A stretch of 64,000 nucleotides of DNA, taken from NCBI GenBank assembly GCA_964019695.1, contig OZ026520.1:90648913-90712912 (forward strand). Direction: 5' to 3'. The notes beneath the pieces are model-generated. The model was given only the letters and a program-made list of their open reading frames with translations. It made no database searches and had not been told where the DNA came from. Position 1 is the stretch's first letter, and each line of letters starts with the position of its first letter. A program made the position numbers and the translations under genes. Below are positions 56,050-64,000 of the stretch, in pieces. This stretch comes from Loripinus fragilis (taxonomy: Eukaryota; Mollusca; Bivalvia; Lucinida; Lucinidae).

Positions 56050-56820
56050 GACTTTTCGTACAAATTAATTTACTTGATAATGAAGGCCTATTGATATGGT
56101 ACATAATTGCCAAAACAAATGTTCAAAGTTTTCAAAATAACCGTACTCATAGACATGTTTATATCACAATTTTACACTCAAATATTATATTTGATAATAT
56201 GTACTGTTAAGAATTTTAAGTTCTAATTTTCTATCATTTCAATACTCATCACTACCGTTACGTTTTAATCGTGGTGTGGATATATACGACATCAACAAAC
56301 CCCACTTGTAGCAGACCAATATTGTATATATTTGTTAACGTAATGTAGCTACCAGCTGTTGAATCCATGTTTTATTTTCACATTAATATAAAGCCTATGC
56401 ATTGCCGAAGAGTTCTTAGACAAGACGTGTGTTCAATAGTTGAGGCATTTTCCTTTTGAGCATCACAATCAAATACTATTCATTGGTCAACATTTGAACC
56501 TTGGTGTTAAGGAACGATTGCACGTTGTTTCTATTACGCTTTGCTGTCGTAATTAAAAAAAACATTTGACAGGTAAACCAATTTGTGCAAGGTTCTTTAT
56601 AATAAGGTAACAAGTTCATGCTTCAAACAAGTTCATTTGACCAGGATATTTCTGGAAATGCACTAAAACACTTTAGCCCTTTGACCCTTTGTATACTAAC
56701 GGATTCTTCCTACTGGTTTGATAAAATAAATTTGAGATAGCCCATTGTACATATATATGGGTGTCAGGTTATACTTTCCTAAAATAATGTATTATTTTTG
56801 TCCAAAGATCTTTTTTAACC
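56050..56820. other. Unassigned spacer
   Basis: No supported gene or element. Confidence 0.4.
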
Positions 56821-56924
56821 TTTAAAAACAGTGTAGACCCGCATTATACGGCATTTCATCTGGGTCTTCACAGTTTGCAAAAGTATCATTTTAGGGGTGT
56901 TTCGTATACAAAGGGTCAATTTTC

Positions 56925-57165
56925 TTACTGACTGTTCCGAGGAGGTGCTCATTTTGTGGATCCTTTTGTTATTTGTTTTTTCATATTTGTCTTACTGTCG
57001 TGTCTATTCCTTGCAGCATTGAGGTCACCTGCTGGAAAAGAGATGACCTATTGGTTCTCTTGTGTATGCGATGTTTTGTCACTTTCCCATATGGTGTCCT
57101 GGGTCAGGTATGGTGCATGATTGTTTCGATTCCTGATCTGTGCCTTCTTCCGTCCTTAAATTGTG
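56925..57165 (+). mobile_element. R1 tail copy
   Basis: CTTACTGACTGTTCCGAGGA, GAGGTCACCTGCTGGAAAAG, TTTCCCATATGGTGTCCTGG and GATTCCTGATCTGTGCCTTC. A distal tail only. Confidence 0.65.
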
Positions 57166-57169
57166 AACT

Positions 57170-57750
57170 TGCTTAGATTGGGATATTGGATAATCACACC
57201 ATGAGTCTATCTAGCTAAGACCCATCATATCCCAGTTATATATTAAATTCAACATGATTACTCCCATAGTTCAACTTATCAGCAAAGATGTCCTGTTAAG
57301 GCGTGAAATTTCCCTAAAAGTTATTGCGAAAAAAGTCACATTTTACAAACTGTGATTTTTGCAACTATTTTCATGACTATGAATGGAAAGATAAATAAAT
57401 TATTAAAATAAACATATATAACGCTTTTCTAACCGAGGACAAAGAGAAGATAAATATGGTTTGATAGTACTACTCCGAAAATTTGATTTTGATACTATAT
57501 CAGTTGAAGGACTAACAAACCATGTTTTTGAATGATTCCTCAACTGTGTTTTACCATTAAAAATGTAGAATAGATTCATCAATCTGTCTGATCGGTATGC
57601 TTGCGCATGATTTAAGCATGCAAAATGCAGTAATACGTCAGACTGTAAAAAGGCAAACTGGAATTCTTCGTTTTCTTTCTATAAAAGTATGTTCCCCACT
57701 TTGACCCAGCAAATCTTTAAATGTATACATCTATAATGTATTTACAAACT
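57170..57750. other. Unassigned spacer
   Basis: AT-rich, with nothing recognised. Confidence 0.4.
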
Positions 57751-57754
57751 ATAT

Positions 57755-58325
57755 GCGAGTGGGAGCTGGTGTGTCGGACCTCAGACTATGTGACGGTTCC
57801 GACTTAAAGACTTATCTATTGGTGAGATGGTAGGGGCCTGATGCTTTGTCTGTTGTCAGGCCCACGTTGGATTTCTTTTTACTCCAGTATTCAGTTTTAA
57901 TTACTGTTGAGTCCTTATTTTCGCTTTATCTCATTTTTATATCTTGATTTTTATGTTCTAGGAGATGATGCATTGATGGGTTAGGGGTCTTTCATGCAAA
58001 TCAAACATCTATGTGTCTTGATCCACATCTGAACTAAGGGTGAGGTTGGGGGGCCCTGAAACCGGTTTTAACCCTCCAGTAAAATATATTTTACTGATCG
58101 TTCTTTTGTGGATCTTTCATGTTATTTCTGTCTTGTTTTGTTATGCTTTTGTGCGCGTCTGTTCATTGATGCCTTGTGGTCACCTGCTGCGAAAGGGCTG
58201 ACCTCTTTGATCTCGTTTGTGATGTCTACAGTAATTGTGAAAGTGTCACTTTCCCATTTGTATCCAGGGTCAGGTGTTGTGCTTGATTGTATCGATTCCT
58301 GATCTTCGCTATCTTTCTTACTTTA
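57755..58325 (+). mobile_element. R1 3' tail copy
   Basis: From GACTATGTGACGGTTCCGAC (just after the RT stop) through GATGGTAGGGGCCTGATGCT, GTTGAGTCCTTATTTTCGC, CATCTATGTGTCTTGATCCA and GTCACCTGCTGCGAAAGGGC to CTTTCTTACTTTAAA. A small deletion removes the CCAAGGCGG word. Confidence 0.75.
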
Positions 58326-58329
58326 AATA

Positions 58330-59130
58330 AACTAGTTTCTAGTGATCTTTAAGATTGAGTGACTAAACTAAACTTAGGGTTATCCCTTTTTAAACATCTC
58401 CTGGAAACGCACCTAAGGGTAAACAACTATATTTAAGACTAAAATAAGACATCTTCATTGTTTTATTACGTGTTCAAGAAAATGCTCACGTTCTGGCTGC
58501 ACCACGTGGCGTGAGGATTTGACTGATGCATATGTAATTGATTATGAATAAATCTGAAAACGATTTTTAACTGTCTGTGAACTTTGTCTTTTTCTTTGAT
58601 ATTTGCGTTTTCTATAGAGAAATCAGGAGGGACACTTACATCAATAAAGTCATAAAATACCGATAGATTCGTCTATATTAAGGATCAGAAAAAAACTTCT
58701 TTGTTGGCAATGTCTGGCCCCGCGGTTTTAAAACTTTATTTCATGCTCACATCAACTACGAATGACATGTAGCATGCTCATAAATGTTATAAAGCCAACA
58801 ATCTGTGACTTGAAAGCAAGAAAAGTCTTTGTTATTTAGCATTTCAATTTTCAAGAGCAGTTGAAAATCAATGCGCAGTTGCGTAGAGCATAAAAACAGG
58901 TTAATTATCTTGAGGCTAGGTGTGACTACATAACAATTTCAGCCATGAGTCCAGATAAACCGAATCATGGGCGTACACAGGTGATGAACCCTTTTCAGGC
59001 AAATGGATGTTGCTATAAAGCTACATTATAATAAACTTAGGATAGTCTATTGTATATATTGAGGGATGACAGGTTATAATTTCTAAAACAGATACTATAT
59101 TTCTTTCTCTGAAGATCGATTTGTCTCAGC
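58330..59130. other. Unassigned spacer
   Basis: No supported gene or element. Confidence 0.4.
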
Positions 59131-59139
59131 AAACAATAC

Positions 59140-59258
59140 AGACTCTTGGCTCTCGTTTGTGGTGTCTTCTGTGAGTTTGTCACTTTCCCATTGGTATCCT
59201 GGGTCAGGTGTGGTACTTGATTGTATCGATTCCTGATCTTTGCAACCTTATTACTTTG
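59140..59258 (+). mobile_element. R1 distal tail fragment
   Basis: TTGGCTCTCGTTTGTGGTGT, CACTTTCCCATTGGTATCCT, GGGTCAGGTGTGGTACTTGA and TTCCTGATCTTTGCAACCTT. It is nearly identical to the tail 430 bp downstream. Confidence 0.75.
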
Positions 59259-59396
59259 ATTATCAGAGTTGTTTTGTCTGTGCTGCGTGGCGGCCCTAAA
59301 AAGTCTCCCCGCACTTTCATTTAATGTTCTTATTTTTCCAATCCTCAGGATTGTGTGTACAATCTCCTTCCATTATTCCTGTCCCTGGATATCCTC

Positions 59397-59718
59397 TATG
59401 GTCTTGATCCACATCTGAATTAAGGGTGAGGTTGGCGCCGTTAAACCGGTTTAAGCCCTCCAGTAAAATATTTTACTGACCGTTCCAAGGCGGTACTTCT
59501 TTTGTGGATCTTTTATGTTTTTGTTCTGTCTTGTGTTTGCTATGTTTTGTGCACGTCTGTTTATATGTGCTTTGTGGTCACCTGCTGGGAAAGGGCTGAC
59601 CTCTTGGCTCTCGTTTGTGGTGTCTTCTGTGAGTTTGTCACTTTCCCATTGGTATCCTGGGTCAGGTGTGGTACTTGATTGTATCGATTCCTGATCTTTG
59701 CACCATTACTTACTTTGA
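59397..59718 (+). mobile_element. R1 tail copy
   Basis: GGTCTTGATCCACATCTGAA, GTTGGCGCCGTTAAACCGGT, CCAAGGCGGTACTTCTTTTG, GTCACCTGCTGGGAAAGGGC and GATCTTTGCACCATTACTTA. Very similar to 33,190-33,517. Confidence 0.75.
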
Positions 59719-59745
59719 TGAGATGTCGCATGCTATATCTTTTAT

Positions 59746-60393
59746 GGTGCTGTCACATATCACCGGATAAAGCTAACGGACGCCGAACGGACAGAAAAAA
59801 TGCGAAATTGTTTATCCGGCGGTGGAAGTGCGGTGAAGGTCGTCGCGGAAGTCATAAGGAGCGCTTACTTACCGGACAAGTAACTGACAGAGAACGGTCA
59901 ACAAATGTACGTGTAACGGATGTATAACGGATAAAACGAATATGTACCGTATAAGAAACGGACAAAACGTTCCTTGAACGAACACAGAATGCAAATGCGG
60001 CACTCATCTGGGGAACTCGAATACATGTCTTGTAGTTGACCGTTCACAGCTCAGGTCAAACGGACATCAACGGATACATACAGGATACCTACAGGATGCC
60101 GAACGCATGAGAAACGGACAAACCGCATGAGAACCGGACAAACCGCATACCAACGCAAGAGTAACGTTCACCCACCGGACATCTTTATCCGGTGGCGTCC
60201 ATTCAAAGTTTTGAACATGTCCAAAACTTGCCAACGGATAGGACCGGATAAAACGGATATCACCTGACACGGAACGCATTCACCGCATGACGAACGGACA
60301 AGAAACACATGCGAACGGACACGAACGGACAGAGAATTTTACTGTCCGTTACGCGTCCGTAAGCGCTATCCGGTAAGGTGTGAAAGTCACTGT
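59746..60393. mobile_element. CpG-rich TIR element with many CGGA(C/T) words
   Basis: The left end (59,746-59,794) ends CACCGGATAAAGCTAACGGA..CGAACGGACAG. It is matched in inverted orientation by the right end (60,341-60,393: ACTGTCCGTTACGCGTCCGT, AAGCGCTATCCGGTAAGGTG, TGAAAGTCACTGT). Between them the words ACGGAC, CCGGAC and CGGATA/CGGATG occur about twenty times, and CGCATG several times. There is no transposase frame; the frames across it are driven by the repeat. Length about 650 bp. It is the most CpG-dense stretch in the window. Confidence 0.75.
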
Positions 60394-60399
60394 AAATTT

Positions 60400-61380
60400 G
60401 CAGAAGATTTACAGTCTACATAGGGTTAATTTCTTATTGAGAATTCCATATGGATGCGTTATATGGAGGCGATTCCTTTGAGTATGCATATCATATACAT
60501 GTACTCGCATGTTTTAAACATATACTAAATTTGGCTGTAACCTTCAAATTAAATTTTGTCACATTTTTCGCAGTTTGAACTTAATCAGTTTCTACCAATG
60601 GTATCTTGTGAACGCATCTCCTCCTACATTTTACATGGCTCTTTTTGAAACTTTGTTTATGTTTTTGCTTAGGTTTGAAGATGTGCATGTGGTTGGATGC
60701 AATACATATTTTCTATTAAAATGGAAATAATATATGATTATTAACTTATTCTCCAAATGATGGATTTGTTTGGCAATAGTTTACTGCATTAACTATATAT
60801 CTTTGCTGGATATGAAATTTATTTTTACCAAAAAATCACCATTACTTCAGTTTGTATTATTGCATTTAGTAACATTTAGATCTTTCTGACACCAAGGGGG
60901 TGGGGAACATTTTTTTTGTAGAAAAAACAATTCTAGTATGACAAGATTTGTATTATCAGGTTTTGGTACTGAACTCTTAAACTACAAAATCAGACTTCCT
61001 CAATGGATTTGTATTGCTGGATGGTATTTCAAGAAATTCTAAAGTAGACGAGGTTTAGACAGTGTCTGTCTACTAGACTCGTGCTTGATTAAAACCAAAA
61101 TTCAATAAGGAATATGCGATGATCACATTTCTTTGAGTAGCCAGGAGCATAACCTGAACATATTAACATAAATATAATGGAATCTTGTTAATTTTCACTT
61201 TTGGTGAATCTGTAAAAACTCGGCGTTTCCATTGTTTGTTTGAAAATTACTGTGTACTGCACCAAAATAAAACGTTATCAAGACGAGACCTTTATTCGAA
61301 GATGGTGGACAGCAAATAAACAGAGCTCTTAGGGTTATAGACTGCCCAAAATCTCGTGGCTGTGTTTACATTTGCTTGTT
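60400..61380. other. Unassigned spacer
   Basis: No supported gene or element. Confidence 0.4.
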
Positions 61381-61384
61381 TATT

Positions 61385-62580
61385 ATGCCCTCAACCGAAA
61401 GAGGGTCCATGTTGTTTTTGTGCGGATCCCATTAGTCCTCGTCCGCGTCTGCGTAGCTTCGTTTCCGTGCGCTATCTTCTGAACACGTGGATTGATTTTG
61501 ACCAAATTGCATAGATAGGTTTTTGGGAAGGTGGAAAGAGATGATTAGTTTTGATAACCTTGACCTTATTGTCAAAGTTACCATCTTATAAAGGCTGTAT
61601 AAATCAGGCATTTTTGCCCACTATATTCGGAACTAGTGGGTGAATTATAATAAAACTTGGTCATGTGTGGAGCTTTATTGTATCGATTCATGATCTTTGC
61701 CCTTTATTTTTACTTTGCATAGATATATTTTAGGAAAAGGTTAAGAGTTTATAAGATTTTGGTGACCTTGACACCAGCACTTTGAAACATTAAATTTCGA
61801 CCAAACTAGGGTTTCCACATGTTATCTTTTAAACCGAACAATGGATTTTAGTCAAACTTTATGTACTGTTTTGTTGTGGCACAGAAAAGAGCTGGTTTGG
61901 TTTTGGTGACCTTGACCTTTATTTTAAAGGACATCATCCTATAAATACTGTAAAATTAAGCCTTTGTGGCATACTATCTTCTGAACTGGTGTGTGGATTT
62001 TAACCAAACTTGCATAGATAAATTGATGGGAAGATGGAACGGGTTGGTAAGATTCTAGTGACATTGACTTTATTTTCAAGGTCACACCAGGACTTTGGAA
62101 TGTCTCATTTTGGCCATAATAGGGCTTCTGTAAGATATGTCTTGAATTAAATAATTGGTACTAGCTAAACCTTTTGTATTGTATTATTGTAAAGATGAAG
62201 AGTTGATGACCTTGTTTGGTGACCTTGACCTAATTTGCAAGGTCGCCATCCTTTAAAGATAGTAAAAATCAGCCTTTTCTGAGCTCTATCTTCTAAACCA
62301 GTGGTGGATTTCCACTAAAGTTGCATAGATACATTGGCTTGAAACAGAAACAAATTAGATAGATGGTGACCTTGGCCTTATGTTCGAGGTCACTGCAACA
62401 CTTTGTATTTTCAAATTTGACCAAAATTGTGCCTCCGCATGCTATCCCATAAAATATTTGATGGATTTCAACCATTCTCTAAATGTTGTATCATTGTGAC
62501 ATAATAATGAGCTGATTCAAACATGAGTAAGCATGCTTGCCGACTCAGTTTGTGGTTGAGGGAGGCATAGTTTGCCTTAA
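61385..62580. repeat. ~150/309-bp tandem repeat
   Basis: Units marked by TATCTTCTGAAC / TATCTTCTAAACC followed by GGATT.TA.CCAAACTTGCATAGAT, GGTGACCTTGACC and AAGGTCACC, starting near 61,468, 61,624, 61,827, 61,977, 62,130 and 62,286. The 61,977 and 62,286 units are closest, giving a 309-bp dimer period. It opens with TTATGCCCTCAACCGAAAGAGGG. Confidence 0.75.
61663..61718 (+). mobile_element. Very short R1 tail inserted in the tandem repeat
   Basis: TGTGTGGAGCTTTATTGTAT, CGATTCATGATCTTTGCCCT, then TTATTTTTACTT. It interrupts the unit between AAAACTTG and TGCATAGATA, as seen by comparison with 62,007-62,020. About 56 bp remain. Confidence 0.7.
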
Positions 62581-62619
62581 AAACAGTTAGTATGACCAGA
62601 AAATTCAATAGTTACACAC

Positions 62620-62770
62620 TGCATCTCAACCCATGGAACCATGAGGGAGATACAGAGAACACAAACCATGACATCACAAGACAAGACAATTAAAGTAAAG
62701 CAACCAGTTCTCTCTTCCCCTTCTAGAGCTACAAAGCTTAGCTAGAGTCTTGAAGATTAATACATAATTA
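62620..62770 (-). repeat. R1-associated tail segment
   Basis: GAGGGAGATACAGAGAACAC..AAAGCAACCAGTTCTCTCTTCCCCTTC matches 31,760-31,835 and 46,230-46,320. Confidence 0.5.
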
Positions 62771-62774
62771 GTGA

Positions 62775-63365
62775 ACAATAAAAGTCATAGTCTGGCAGCA
62801 TAAATGTGAAGACTTATCTGCGCGCCTTTGCTGTTTGTGTATGATTAAAGTGAAAATTCACACTTTTTATCAAATGCATATATTATAGAGCTAACAATAT
62901 GGTAGGAATAATCCCATAATATATAATTATGAACACTCTTCAATTAACCTATAATTAATTACTTTCACTGGCCATGTCGTCTGGCCATTTTCAGGTCAAT
63001 TAGCTCCACATTAGAGAACTGGAATCACTATTACCTGCTTACACAATAACAAAGCAGAGTTGTAAATCCTTGATAATGGCAAATATTGACAATGTTTCAG
63101 AGTAATGTTTTAAGCAGTAATTACATTGATGAGTATATTTTGAAAACTGGTCAATGTTTTATAATTATTTCTAACATTTAACCCTTATAGCATTAATTAT
63201 TACTATAGCAGACGACATATGTTGTAACAGCTTTCTTCTTTTTGGATACAAAAAGACAGAGTCAAAATCAAATGAAACTTGTTGAAAAACAAACATTTTT
63301 TTTCATTTTGATAGTCGTAAGATTCTAGTTTACATTAATCTGACTGTTGATTGTAATTATAAAGA
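62775..63365. other. Unassigned spacer
   Basis: No supported feature. Confidence 0.4.
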
Positions 63366-63370
63366 GGATA

Positions 63371-63520
63371 TTCAAATGTTTTTGTTAAATATGTCTTTTA
63401 TTTCACGAGTGAAGTGGACAATATGTATATTTCATGAGTGGCGAAGCCACGAATGAAATATAATTATAGCCCACTTCACGAGTGAAATAAAAGACATATT
63501 TAACAAAAAAACATTTGAAT
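63371..63520. mobile_element. Foldback MITE with inner hairpin
   Basis: The outer arms 63,371-63,417 (TTCAAATGTTTTTGTTAAAT.. to CGAGTGAAGTGG) and 63,471-63,519 are near-perfect complements. An inner hairpin (TATATTTCATGAGTGGC/GCCACGAATGAAATATA) fills the loop. About 150 bp, without coding capacity. Confidence 0.85.
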
Positions 63521-63791
63521 TTTCTTTTTATTATCTACAAATTTCCCACAATCTTTTAAGGTAATGAGAAACGAATCTCACTTAACATCAGCTTTTGTTT
63601 TGATTTTCTAGTTGTAGCAGACGAATTTATTAAAGCTCTTTCTTTTATCAAGCTTCTAAGCGACTCTTACTTTTAACACCAATAGTTGTTTCCCTTATGA
63701 AAAGAAACAGATATGCCGTAAAGAGTTGCTTCCCTTAGACCATATTAAGAAAAAAGAAAAAAAAGTAGTTCCAATCTTACGGTTTCTGTCC

Positions 63792-63853
63792 CGTGAAAAT
63801 ATCAAATCTTGTATTTTCACTGCTGTGAAAATACAAGTTTTGATATTTTCACG
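63792..63853. repeat. 29-bp stem inverted repeat
   Basis: CGTGAAAATATCAAATCTTG..GTATTTTCAC pairs with GTGAAAATACAAGTTTTGAT..ATTTTCACG around a 4-base loop, with one mismatch. Confidence 0.9.
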
Positions 63854-64000
63854 ATTGTGAAATATATGCATTATATTTAATCAATATTTTCCTGTATTTC
63901 ATTACATAGTAGATAATAAAACGGAATATCCATTACCCGATATAGGAATGAAGAAATGTATGGAACCACTGAAATCATGTAGCTGACCTGAATAGGGGTT

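Overview
This window looks like non-coding, repeat-dominated DNA from an animal nuclear genome. It is AT-rich, has no operon-like gene packing, and carries exon/intron signals, RNA polymerase III-type SINE boxes, 5'-truncated retrotransposon copies, short inverted-repeat transposons (MITEs), microsatellites and complex satellites. Several dispersed repeats resemble ones I associate with bivalve molluscs: the 'GGCCATAACTCAGTC' repeat ending in 'CTTCGCAGGCGACACAAAAA', and 'GTTTGCA'/'CAGATCAGGC'-type repeats. A bivalve, perhaps heterodont, is my best guess, but this comes from memory and not from a search.

Layout. Positions 1-7.1 kb hold scattered MITEs, short tandem repeats and AT-rich spacer. 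Positions 7.17-15.2 kb are three different complex satellites placed end to end: a 150-bp family with spacers carrying a MITE end (7.17-9.42 kb); a 161-bp family with a 1133-bp seven-monomer higher-order repeat (9.43-12.33 kb); and an array built around a short palindromic box, with a 550-bp higher-order unit (12.33-15.21 kb). Positions 15.35-16.63 kb are a fourth, looser tandem repeat. From 18 kb to 62 kb the sequence is mostly unique-looking spacer with about twenty fragments of one retroelement family. That family has a reverse transcriptase (RT) with a YLDD motif and is Penelope-like at best guess. Its best copy is at 30.1-31.7 kb, and most others are 5'-truncated tails on either strand. 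Mariner remnants, TIR elements, minisatellites (41.1-42.8 kb, 44.35-45.3 kb) and a SINE (45.66-45.99 kb) are interspersed. A deep nest of insertions spans 48.2-51.8 kb.

Only one convincing host protein-coding segment was found: a probable first coding exon at 52,808-53,435 (209 codons plus one base), ending in a consensus splice donor. Its protein is not recognised. No rRNA gene, intact tRNA gene or CRISPR array was seen. The main interest lies in satellite architecture: all three abutting satellites carry dyad-symmetric cores, and one array keeps a 17-bp box nearly unchanged while the sequence between boxes has diverged.
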